DNA from: Stomoxys calcitrans
Taxonomy: Eukaryota > Arthropoda > Insecta > Diptera > Muscidae
NCBI RefSeq assembly: GCF_963082655.1
Contig: NC_081552.1
Location: forward strand, 73,350,707-73,414,706
Reading direction: 5' to 3'
DNA length: 64,000 nucleotides
Of the stretch, positions 47,265 to 58,082 are shown one piece after another. Within the stretch, counting starts at the first letter, position 1. Every line of letters starts with the position of its first letter. The translations under genes and the position numbers were made by a program. The notes under the pieces are model-generated. The model did no database searches, was not told the DNA's origin, and was given only the letters and a program-made list of their open reading frames with translations.

Positions 47265-48470
47265 TTTTTATACCCACCACCGACGGATGGGGGTATATTC
47301 ATTTTGTCATTCCGTTTGCAACACATCGAAATATCCATTTCCGACCCTATAAAGTATATATATTCTTGATCAGCGTAAAAATCTAAGACGATCTAGACAT
47401 GTCCGTCCGTCCGTCTGTCTGTTGAAATCACGCTATAGTCTTCAAAAATAGAGATATTGAGCTGAAATTTTGCACAGGTTCTTTTTTTATCCATAAGCAG
47501 GTTAAGTTCGAAGATGGGCTACATCGGACTATATCTTGATATAGCCCCCATATAGACCGATCCGCCGATTTAGGGTCTTAGGCCAATAAAGGCCACATTT
47601 ATTATCCGATTTTGCTGAAATTTGGGACAGTGGGTTGCGTTAGGCCCTTCAACATCCTCCGTCAATTTGGCCCAGATCGGTCCAGATTTGGATATAGCTA
47701 TTTAGTGTCTTAGGCCCATTAAAGCCACATTTATTATCCGATTTTGCTGAAATTTGGGACAGTGAGTTGTGTTAGGCCCTTCAAAATCCTCCGTCAATTT
47801 GGCCCAGATCGGTCCAGATTTGGATATAGCTATTTAGTGTCTTAGGTCCATTAAAGCCACATTTATTATCCAATTTTGCTGAAATTTGGGACAGTGAGTT
47901 GCCTTAGGCCCTTCGACGTCCTCCGTCAATACGGCTCAGATCGGTTCAGATTTGGATTTAGCTGCCATATAGACCGATCTCTCGGTTTTAGGTTTTGGGG
48001 CCATAAAAAGCGCATTTATTGTCCGATGTTGGCGAAATTTGGGACAAAGAGTTAAGTTAAGCCCCTCCACATATTTCTGCAAGTTGGTCTAGATCGATCA
48101 AGATTTGCATATAGCTGCCATATAAACCGATTTCTCGGTTTAAAGTCTTGGCCCCATAAAGGCGCATTTTTAATCCGTTTGCATTGAAATTTGACACACT
48201 GACTTATGTTATGTTTTTCGACATCCGTGTGGTATATAGTTCAAATCGGTTTATTTTTAGATATAACTACTAAAAAGACCAATATTTTGTTATATACAAT
48301 TGAACAATAACTTTTACTTATTAGTATCTGGTCCAAATCGGAACATAGCTGCTATGGGGCATAAGGTATGAATTTTGCACCGGATTTTGAGGAAGGGTGG
48401 TTCATATATATATCCGAGGTGGTGGGTATCCAAAGTTCGGCCCGGCCGAACTTAACGCCTTTTTACTTGT
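47265..48470 (-). repeat. Family B element, complete, inverted
   Basis: Inverted tail TTTTTATACCCACCACCGACGG, several monomers including a near-identical tandem pair (TTTAGTGTCTTAGGCCC.. at about 47700 and 47830), and the inverted head ATTCCAAAGTTCGG-type palindrome TTCGGCCCGGCCGAACTTAAC. It starts 23 bp after the A head. Confidence 0.92.
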
Positions 48471-48514
48471 TTATTTTCTTGTTATTTTTAAATGTTTTTT
48501 TATAAAAACCAGAA

Positions 48515-48826
48515 TCATTTCTGTGTTTTGAGTTTGAAAGAACCAAACATAAATACAAAGTGCTTATTAAATTGTAATTTTCCTTTCAGTAGCTTCCTTA
48601 AAACATATGCATAGTATTTCCCATCTGTTCCAGATAACTTTATCTTTAATCGCTGATCATTTATCTCAGGTTTCATTTGGCTGCTAAAAGCATATATTAG
48701 GCTATAAATTGCACCTGTTGAAATTACAGAGGGTTCTTTTTCTTCTTCTTGTGAAGGGATTGATTTTCGTAATTGAGGCAATGGAAAGTAACGGGCGTAA
48801 CAAACATTGTGGTTAAGGAGGGTCAA
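48515..48826 (-). CDS. Hypothetical 103-residue ORF between two B elements
   Basis: The frame is outside the repeats and has ordinary protein composition: an acidic stretch SQEEEKEPS, then ISTGAIYSLIYAF and RLKIKLSGTDGKYYAYVLRKLLKG. No stop interrupts it and no homologue comes to mind. It may be an exon of an intron-nested gene, a processed pseudogene or part of an unrecognised transposon. No splice sites were assigned. Confidence 0.3.
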   Translation of the reverse strand: MTLLNHNVCYARYFPLPQLRKSIPSQEEEKEPSVISTGAIYSLIYAFSSQMKPEINDQRLKIKLSGTDGKYYAYVLRKLLKGKLQFNKHFVFMFGSFKLKTQK

Positions 48827-49008
48827 AGCGAGTTGATTTTGACTTGGTCAATATGGGAATCCGTTACAGACCCAGATATAGTAGCAACAGCTTAATTCCT
48901 TTGGAAGGAATGTAATTATCGGCTCCAGCACTGGTGACCCTAGATAGCTTACCAATCGTAAAATGTGGATTAACATTTAAAATCGACAAGTTTTGATGAT
49001 GTATCTCC

Positions 49009-49537
49009 TTTTAACACCCACCACCGAAGGATGGGTGGACCGATCATCCGATTTAGGGTCTTAGGCCCATAAAAGGCGCATTTATTGTCCGAGGTCGTTG
49101 TAATTTGGGGCAGTGAGTAAGGTTAACCCCTTTGACATACTACTTCAATTTGTCTCAGATCGGTTCAGATTTGGATATAGCTGCCATATAGACCGATTTC
49201 TCGGTTTTAGTTTTTGAGCCCATAAAAAGCGCATTTATTGTCCGATGTCGCCGCAATTTTTTTTTTTTAGGCTTTTCGACATCTGTGTCGTATATGGTTC
49301 AGATCGGTTTATTTTTAGATATAGCTACTAAAAAGACCAATATTTTGTTATACACAATTGAACAATGACTTGTAGTTATTAGTATTTGGTCCAAATCGTA
49401 TCATATTTCGATATAAGTGCTATGGGACATAAGGTATGCAATCTTCACCGGATTTTGATGAAAGGTGGTTTACATATATACCCGAGGTGGTGGGTATCCA
49501 AAGTTCGGCCGGCCAAACTTAACGCCTTTTTACTTGT
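49009..49537 (-). repeat. Family B element, inverted, internally deleted
   Basis: TTTTAACACCCACCACCGAAGG joins monomers almost directly (GGTGGACCGATC), so the tail with its GACGGAC tract is missing. The head TTCGGCCGGCCAAACTTAACG, TTTTTACTTGT is present. Confidence 0.85.
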
Positions 49538-51360
49538 TTCTATTTGTGTATTCCCCGCTTCTTCAGTTTGATTTGTTAAGCCCAGAATTGTGCGAAAATG
49601 TTTCAGTCATATGCTTTAGGGCCAAGGTGATTATGTGTGCCTAAACTCAAAGGATTTTGAATACTAAACTATCTGTAAATGCATTGCTCTAATTTCCCCC
49701 TTGGCTACGTCTATGTTGGAAAAGCCTTATATAGATAAAATCAAGAAATCGGTTTAAAATGTAAAATAAAATCTCGTATGTGAAAACAAAAGCTATAAAT
49801 TGATTGAGTGCAGAATCAGCAAAAAGAAAATTGAAAAATGCAAAAGCACAACACATAGGAGGACACAGCAAGGCGTGAGTAAAGGCGGCATGAAGGGGAA
49901 CAACCAAAGAATAAAAAAAAATAAATCTACATTTGAACAGATCAATAATACGTTAAATATTTCATGGCACAATGGAGAGTGGTATGAATAAAAACGACAC
50001 GACAACGAAATTACCAAGGCAGGCTGGCAGGCTGGCAGGCTGGCAGGCCGGCTGCCTGCCATTATCCTCTTAGGAAAAAAAAGGAGAAAACAAGTTTTTA
50101 CGATTTCGTGGCCAATTTTGTGTGACAACATCGGAAGGCTGCGGTGGCCAGGTTGTCTTGCATCTTTCATGGCATAACAGCAAAAATTATAGAAAGAAGC
50201 TGAGACTGGCGTTGAGGATACAAACCGGAAAGAGAAGCAAATGGAATTGTAATGGAACAAAAACGACACCGTTGAAAAAATGCGGTCTTAGCAAAGAAAG
50301 GGTTCTTCTTCTTCCATATACCAGTTGCGACAACTGCCAGTCAAGCTCAAAGCCAACATCCAGAGAAGGCAACTAGCCAAGCTTAACGTTGCGACTGGTA
50401 TAAGTTTTGTGAGGTTGTGGGCCCATTCAGAAGGGATGCCTGCCTCCAAGACATTCAAAAGGAAATACAGATAGATGGGTAAGGACATGTAAGGAGCGCG
50501 GCTTACGTCTCAAAATGCTACAGTGAATGTCAATTGTTTTTCAAAAGATGAAGATCTGGCAGGAGGATTGGTTGACTGGCTACTTGGCTGGTTGGATTCC
50601 AATTGCAGAAAGCTTATGCCAGCAAAACAATCGCCATGCTTATTGTCATCCTCTTGAGTCAGGTACATCTTTACATCATTATTGTATTGTTTATCAGCAT
50701 CATCATTATTATCTTTGTGATTATGGCATGTTGCATATGCGTGTTGCAATGCTGTTTTATTTCCTTAACTCTCTATTGCATCACCTGCATCTTTGGATAG
50801 AAACAAAAAAAAAAAAAAATATGTATAAAAGTGCTAGAAATCGCCATCACCATTATCGTCGAAAGCAAAAACAAAAAAAAAGGAATCGTAGAAAACGATT
50901 CTCCATCCATTTTATGGCTGAATAACCATCTCAATTGCCACGATGTTAGCCGTAATGCCATTGCTACATGATGCAATTGCTTTATTCCTACCACAGCAAT
51001 GGTGGATGCAGATGCAGATGCGGCGTTTCGGCTTATTTTGCTGCCTTAACGTAAGGATTTGTTAAAATGATGACAACGCTTCAGCTCTGAGGTGTGATTA
51101 TGTTGAAGTCTCTGTACTCGACGTGTGTCAATGATGAGGTGATGAAGGACACCATAAAAAAATGTTTAAGATTATTTTGCTTTTACAAGTTTCAAGTATT
51201 TTGTAAAGCCTTGGTAACCTTCGAAGCAACGGTGGAGTTTTGCACCGAGAGATAATTGCATACAGAAGTTAAGGGTTAAAAGATAACAGGTAAGTCTATT
51301 GTGCGTAAAGGCTGGTACTATGTTCGCTATTCGAGGCGAAAATCAATATTTTTCGCGATT
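49538..51360. other. Unassigned unique block (presumed intron)
   Basis: No repeat family. It holds four CAGGCTGG units with a GGCAGGC/GCCTGCC hairpin at 50020-50060, and A-rich runs at about 50803-50820 and 50860-50880. Long frames here (49793-50269, 50527-50925) are low-complexity and unconvincing. Confidence 0.4.
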
Positions 51361-51364
51361 ACTT

Positions 51365-51884
51365 TATATAACAACCGATTCAGACCGTAATTGACACGTT
51401 GAAGGTCATGAGAGACGTCGTTGTAAAAAATGTCAGCTAAATCGGATAATAATTGCGACCTCTAGAGGCTCAAGAAGGCAAGATCCTAGATCGGGACCAA
51501 TAAAGACCATATTATGGACCAATAAAGACCATATTTGGCAAAACTGTTGGAAGTCATAATAAAATACTTCATGCAAAATTTCTTCCAAATCGGATAGGAA
51601 TTGCGCCATCTAGAGGCTCAAAAAGTTAAGATCCCAGATTGGTTTATATAGCAGCTATATCAGGTAATGAACCATAACAAAACATTTCATGCGAAATTTC
51701 CGCCAAATCGATTAGGAATTGAGCCCTCTAGAGGCTCAAAAAGTCAAGACCCCAGATCGGTTTATATGACAGCTATATCAGGCTATGGGCCAATGTAAAC
51801 CACACAAAGCACAGATTGAAAATCATAACAAAACACCTCGTGGAAAATCGGGTGAGAATTGCGCCCTCTAGTGACTCAAGAAGT
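51365..51884 (+). repeat. Family A monomers, truncated both ends
   Basis: Three to four monomers (GACCTCTAGAGGCTCAAGAAG, AGCTATATCAGG). It ends where a 5'-truncated SINE begins. Confidence 0.7.
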
Positions 51885-52115
51885 CAAGATCAGAAAAAAT
51901 TCTCAGCGTTGGCTTTCCCCTCCTAATGCTGGCAACATTTGTGAGGTACTACGCCATGTAAAACTTCTCTCCAAAGAGGTGTCGCACTGCGGCACGCCGT
52001 TCGGACTCGGCTATAAAAAGGAGGCCCCTTATCATTGAGCTTAAACTTGAATCGGACTGCACTCATTGATATGTGAGAAGTTTGCCCCTGTTCCTTAGTG
52101 GAATGTTCATGGGCA
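51885..52115 (+). repeat. SINE, 5' truncated
   Basis: CAGAAAAAATTCTCAGCG, TGGCAACATTTGTGAGGTAC, GTGTCGCACTGCGGCACGCC, AAAAGGAGGCCCCTTATC, CCTTAGTGGAATGTTCATGG. It is well preserved but lacks A and B boxes. Confidence 0.8.
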
Positions 52116-52149
52116 ATATTAATATTTTATTAAAATTTTACACAAGTTA

Positions 52150-52365
52150 TCGGTGAAAGACCATAAACCGGCCAAATTTCAGCGAAATCGAGTATTAAAT
52201 GCAGTCTTTATGGCGGCTATATCACGATATTGCTCGATTTGGACCATATTCAGAGCGAATGTCAAGGGTCTCAAGAAACTCGCTGTTCCAAATTTCATCG
52301 AAATTGGGCAATAAATGCGGCTTTTATGAACCTTAGACCTTAAATGGTAAATTCGGTCAACATGG
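52150..52365 (+). repeat. Family B-type monomer fragment
   Basis: AAATTTCAGCGAAATCGAG, GGCGGCTATATCACGATATTG, CTCGCTGTTCCAAATTTC; about one and a half units. Confidence 0.55.
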
Positions 52366-54143
52366 GGTCCACTATTGTACGATCTTAGGATTTTAGCAAT
52401 GAAAACGAGCCGAAGAACCAAAAACTTTAAAATGAAGATGCTATCTTTGAAGTTGATTACCAATTGATTACTAACGGACATGACCTTACGTTTCAAATTT
52501 TGATAATTGACCGATTCTTATCTTACTTCATAGATGACAGTCCAATTATTGTTTTTTAAAAATTAATTTTTTAAACGTAGCATTTTAACCTAAAAAAAAA
52601 AAATTAAACATTGAAAGACGCTTCCATTCGTAAGGCCATTTTGCATCTTCAACTACGGTTCACTGTAGTCTTGTCTTGCCAAGGTCAATTTCTTACCATT
52701 CAGCGATATTTTGAGCTTCATTTGAGATTTTTGCCTTAACCTACCATTTAAATCCTTAATACGAAGGATAATATTTTTCACCAAAGGAAATTTCTCCTTA
52801 TGAAGTAGGAAAATTGATCATCTTTAAATGAAGTTTGCTAATCATTGGCACGAATCTTTAAAATAAGGACGAAATTTGTTCGCAGTGCACTCACATAAAC
52901 CCTGCACCAGGTGACCGGTACTTTAGCAACCCATGGCAACATCGCTGCTCCACATGAAAATCTTATATGAAATGCAGCCATAATCTGTACAATCGTCATG
53001 AAAATACAGGTAGAAAATACATGGTAGATGAAAGAGTGTTTAAAAGTGGCTTTGTAAAGTAGCCAAAAATTTTCGGAAACCTAAACAACACGCATTTTAA
53101 ACAAACCAGTGTTACTATTGACCCCTAATTCCTAGAAATCAACACCTCGGTTTATTAAAATTTACACAGCGTTTTGCAGCTAACGACTTTTTCTCTAACA
53201 TTCCTATGAAAAACGATTCTATAATTGCTCAACTTCCTCGAAAACACTTTAAGAAGCTAAAAGAATTTCACACAACAATAAAAGTGACTACACAAAACAT
53301 TTGTCATTTTAATTTACGAATTAAAGCTTGCGACGAGGAGATTTATATCGGGTCGTCATTTTTATTTCGGTTAAGCTCTTCATTAGTGTTGACAGCTGCT
53401 TAAATGGAGTTGATGGTAAAGATGGTTTACGGCTCACTTTATTAACCAAGAAACTTGTTTGGGCGTTATAGGGATAAAAAAAAAGCGAAAACTACCAAGC
53501 CAGGTTTACAACCTCCAATTTCAAGTGATAAAAGAAAAACTGAAAAAATAAAATTGAAGCAAGTCTATCTGCTGATAGAATGTGGATGTGTTACATTCTC
53601 AAGACCAAGGTAGGCAGATAAATAATGTCATAATTGCTTAATTTGATGAGTAGAGACGGCATCGTATGTGAGTTTACGGCATGAACAACGCAGTGATTAA
53701 GTCGACGTTGACATGCCAAAGAAGACAAAGGGTTTCAATTGTTTGCGCATCTCTTGGGCCGGTGCTGGGTGATGTGGCTGCTTGCTGAAGTGTGCGTGTT
53801 TTATCTCTAAACATAATAAAATGCTGGCTTGTTTTGAAGACTCGTAAAACTTTGTCGGCTGTTTGAGGGTAATTTCATAATTTATGGTTTAATAGAAACA
53901 CTTGTCTTATTACAAACGTTTTTTTTTTTTTTGAGGTTTTTTAAATGACACAAGTTGGCTTAAACTACTTCACAATATAATATTATGAGTTGGCCCTACA
54001 TATGATAAATTGAGCCTGATTCCGAACTACCACTAAACTATGACTCCCTACAACCAAGTGTACCAGATTGCTTTGTTCAGCGGTGGTTTTTCTGGGCAAT
54101 ACTTTTCATACCAATGCCTTAGTTCTACCATCGACGAGTATAA
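52366..54143. other. Unassigned unique block (presumed intron)
   Basis: AT-rich with no recognised repeat; a poly(T) run at about 53919-53932. No convincing gene. Confidence 0.35.
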
Positions 54144-55272
54144 ACAAGTTAAAGCGTGCCAAGTTCGGCCGGGCCGAATCTTATAAACCACCATGGGTCG
54201 CATTTGTCAAGTTATTTGCGCGGTATCTCTTCTTAGGCAAAGAAAGAATAACGAATACAAACTGTTATGCTATTGGAGCTATATCAAATTGTAGTCCAAT
54301 TCGGACTGAATGCTGAACACTATGGAAGTCATTATGTAATATTTTAGTCCATTCGGTAAAGAATTCCGCCTTGTAGGGGCTCAAGAAGCAAAATCGGGAG
54401 ATCGGTTTATATGGGAGCCGTATCAAGCTATAGATCGATTCAGACCGTATTGGACACGTATTTTGAAGGGCACTGGAGAAGCCGTGGAACAAAATTTCTG
54501 TCAAGTCGGATAAGAATTGCCTTCTCTAGCGGCTTAAGAAATCAAGATCCAAGATTGGTTCATATGGCAGCTATGCCAGGTTGTAAACCGATTTCGAACA
54601 TACTTCACATAGTTGGTGGAAGTGATACCAAACCACCTCGCGCACATTTTCAGCCAAATCGGATAAGAATTGCCCTCTCTAGCGGTTCAAGAAGTCAAGA
54701 TCCTAGATCGGTTTATATGGCAGCTATGCCAGGTTGTAAACCGATTTCGATACTTCGCTCAGTTGTTGGAAGTGATACAAAAACACCACGTGCAAATTTC
54801 AGCCAAATCGGACGATAATTGCGCTCTCTAGAAGCTCAAGAATTTAAAACCCAAGATCGGTTTATATGGCAGCTATGTCGTGTTGTGAACCGATTTTGAC
54901 CATACTTAGCACCACGTGCAAAATTTCAGTAAAATCAGACGTTAATTGCGCCCTCTAGAGGCTTAAGAGGTTGAGTCCCAAGATCGGTTTATATGGCAGA
55001 TATATCAAAACATTGACCAATTTGACCCATTTACAATCCCAACCGACCTACACTAATAAAAAGTATTAGTGCAGAATTTCAAGCGCATTGCTTTACTCAT
55101 TCGAAGTTAGCGTGTTTTCGGACGGATGGACAGAGGGACGAACATGGATAGTTCGACTTAAAATGTCATGACAAGAATATATATAGATACTTTATGTGGT
55201 CTTAGACCCATATTTCGAGGTGTTGCAAACAGAATGACAAAATTAGTATACTTCCATCCTAGGGTATAAAAA
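54144..55272 (+). repeat. Family A element, complete
   Basis: Head ACAAGTTAAAGCGTGCC with palindrome TTCGGCCGGGCCGAA; several monomers with GCAGCTATGCCAGG; tail ending CATCCTAGGGTATAAAAA, a shortened inverted end. An uninterrupted 135-codon frame (54411-54818) spans two 51-codon repeats. Confidence 0.88.
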
Positions 55273-56296
55273 TAAATAAAATTTTTTATTTATACTCCAA
55301 GGCCCATGAGAGAGTGATTTAATCCTTCATCAACTGCCAAACAAATATTTAATCATTCTTAAGACTTCATTTCATGTGACTAGTCACTCAAGTTCAATAT
55401 CTGATCGACACCATGATGGATTTTCATAACAAAACTGTAACATTTTCCTATCTATCTTTGATACCCAATGATGAGTTTTCTCTTATCATCGGTTCCCATA
55501 CCGCTTCATGTTGATTTGTTATTGTTACGAGTACACACAGCCCTCACAGATGTGGTTATAATCGTTTTATAATGTACACAACACTCTCCCACCCCTCCTA
55601 CAGCCCTTTCACTGATAACCCACCTTGTTTTATCTTTTGGGGGGTTTTATTGTTCAAACAAAACCAAAAACCCATTGCGCCCGTCAATTTGTTCTTCACT
55701 ATGAATATAGTGAAGAGCGTAGATGAAAACGAAAACTGAGCCTCCAATGATGATAAAACTGAAAGAGCATGAAGCAAAAATTAATGACAAGCCACCGCCT
55801 TTGATGTGGCACCTTGGCGGGAAGGAAAGGAGACAAAAAACCGCCACTCTATAAATATTTGTTTAATGCAAATGTTTACATTTCATTCTATGTATAGCCC
55901 ATCTGATGTTCGGCCTGTTCACAAACAATTTCGAAAAATAGACTTCCTTTTCTTGTGTTTGAAACTTCCATCGAAAGAGTGATGTTTTTGTTGCAACTGC
56001 CTCTAATTAAAGGTGCTAAAGGTTTTGGCGTTTTAATAGATTTCACACATTCATTAAATGTGTATTGGTGTGGCAAGCGACGGAGGGAGGACAGCAGGGA
56101 ATGAAAGGGTGTTATCAACATCAAAGATGAATATTCTCCGTTTGATGTTGAACATTGAAAAGCCCCTAGGTTGTAAACAAAAATTATAAACAGATAGCCT
56201 AGTAAAGGGGGGGGGGGGATTACTTGATAGATTTTATCATTTAACATTTCAAGGGAAGTGACGAGAGAGATAGAACTGCATTCAAAAACTGCATGC
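55273..56296. other. Unassigned unique block (presumed intron)
   Basis: No recognised repeat. A G-run of 11 occurs at about 56208-56218. No convincing gene. Confidence 0.35.
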
Positions 56297-58082
56297 AAAA
56301 CGTGCTAAGTTCGACCGGGTCGAATCTTATATACCCTCCACCATGGCAAATAAAGGATAATGCCATGCTATTGTAGCCATATCAGGCTGTGCACCGGACC
56401 ATACTTAGTTTTCATGTTGGACCCCATAGTAAATGTCATTGTGCAAAATTTCAGCTAAATCCGATAAGAATTACGGCCCATAGGGGCATAAGAAATAATA
56501 TCGGGAGATCGGTTTATATGGGAGCTATATCCGATTATAGACCGATTCACATCATATTTGGCAGGCATGTTGAAGGTCACAAGAGTACAAAATTTCAGCC
56601 AAATCGGATAAGAATTCCTCCCTCTATAAGCTCAAGAAGTATAATCGGGAGATCATTTTAAATGGGAGCTATATCAGATTATGCACCAGTTTGGACCATA
56701 CTAAGTATAGTTGTCGAAAGTCAAAACAAAAGACTTCGTGCAAAATTTTAGCCAAATCGGATAATAATTGAGTTCTCCAGAGCCTCAAGAAGTCTAGATC
56801 CGAGATCGGTTTATATGGTAGCTATATCAAGTTATGAACCGATTCAGACCATATCTGACACGTCTGTTTGAGGTAATAACAAAAAAAAACACCTTATACA
56901 AATTTCAGCCAAATCGGACAAGAATTGCGCCGTTTTGAGACTCAAGAAGCAATATCCAAGATCGGTTTTTATAGCAGGTATATCAAAACTGGAATGGATA
57001 TGACCCATTTACAATGCCAACCGACCTACACTGATGGGATGTATTTGTGCAAAATTTCAAGCAACCTGCTTTACTCCTTCGAATGTAAGCGTGCTTTCCA
57101 CAGACAGACGGACGGATAAGAAAATAAAGGTTGATTTTTAGCTCTTATCTTTTTGGCAACACTGGTTTAAACAGCTCACGCACGCTTCGTGTTTTCTTCC
57201 ACTGTCAAACATCTTCAGTTTGGTTCATTATTTAACCATGAATCCTCTTACAAACGAACGAATTATTGAATTTTATTACAAGCATGCGTGCTATGTTAAG
57301 AAAGATCATCGCGCGCTTCTACAATTGAGCGACAAAGCTAAAGAGTATGTAAATAAGCAGAATTGTGGATTTTGGAGTAAAGATCAGCCAGAATCATTGC
57401 GGTGCGGTTTATGGGCTGGTGGCATCATTGGACCGTACTTTTTCAAAGAATCATAACGAAACTGTGAATGGCGAGCGCTACCGTGAGATGATATCCAACT
57501 TTGCAATATCCAACCAACTGCCCAAAACGCCAGAGCTTGACTTGCATATGTGGTTTCAACAAGACGGAGCCACATGCCACGCAGCACGCGTAACAGTGGA
57601 CTTATTGAGAGGAGAGTTCGGTGAACAGTTTTTTTTTCACGTTCGGGACCAGTCTATTGGCCACCTAGATTTAACGCCTTTGGACTATTTTTTGTGGGGC
57701 TATGTTAAGGCTCATGTCTATACAGACAAGCCCGCTTAAATTGACATATTGGAAGACACCATTGAAGCATTTATTCGGGGGATACCTGCCGAAATGTTGG
57801 AAAGAGTAGCCAAAATTGTACTAAGCGGATGGGCCATTTGAGGCACAGTCACGGTCAACATTTGCATTAAATAATCTCCTAATCTAATATGGACTGTACT
57901 ATGGATTCAAATAAAGATTTCATGCATATTCTGAATTTTATGTGCTTTTTTGAAAAATTTCCTATAGCTCTTAAGAAATCAACCTTTATATACTTTGTTG
58001 GGTCTCAGATCAATATTTCGATGTGTTACAGATAGAATGACAAAATTAGTACACCCCCATCCTATGGTGGAGGGTATAAAAA
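56297..58082 (+). repeat. Family A element split by mariner M3
   Basis: Head CGTGCTAAGTTCGACCGGGTCGAA (both palindrome arms changed together), TATATACCCTCCACCATGG, four to five monomers and a GACAGACGGACGG tract. It is interrupted at 57126-57986 and resumes with TACTTTGTTGGGTCTCAG and CCTATGGTGGAGGGTATAAAAA. Confidence 0.9.
57126..57986 (+). mobile_element. Tc1/mariner element (M3), both ends intact, internally deleted
   Basis: The ends AAGGTTGATTT and AAATCAACCTT are inverted, with TA on each side (57124-57125, 57987-57988), the expected mariner target duplication. The transposase begins MNPLTNERIIEFYYKHACYVKK at 57238, and after RALLQL jumps to a SDKAK/EYVNKQNCGFW junction. It then continues GLWAGGIIGPYFF, a frameshift, NGERYREMISN, DLHMWFQQDGATCH (second catalytic Asp block), and LTPLDYFLWGYVKAHVYTDKPA. 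Most of the DNA-binding domain and the first Asp region are lost, so it could move only with helper transposase. Confidence 0.9.

Noticed and set aside
49793..50269. 158-codon minus-strand frame with hydrophobic segments
   Set aside because: Low-complexity Phe/Leu/Ser-rich translation of purine-rich DNA, overlapping frames on the other strand, no family resemblance.
50527..50925. 132-codon plus-strand frame with His/Lys-rich end
   Set aside because: Composition follows local A-rich and CAT-rich DNA; no recognisable domain.
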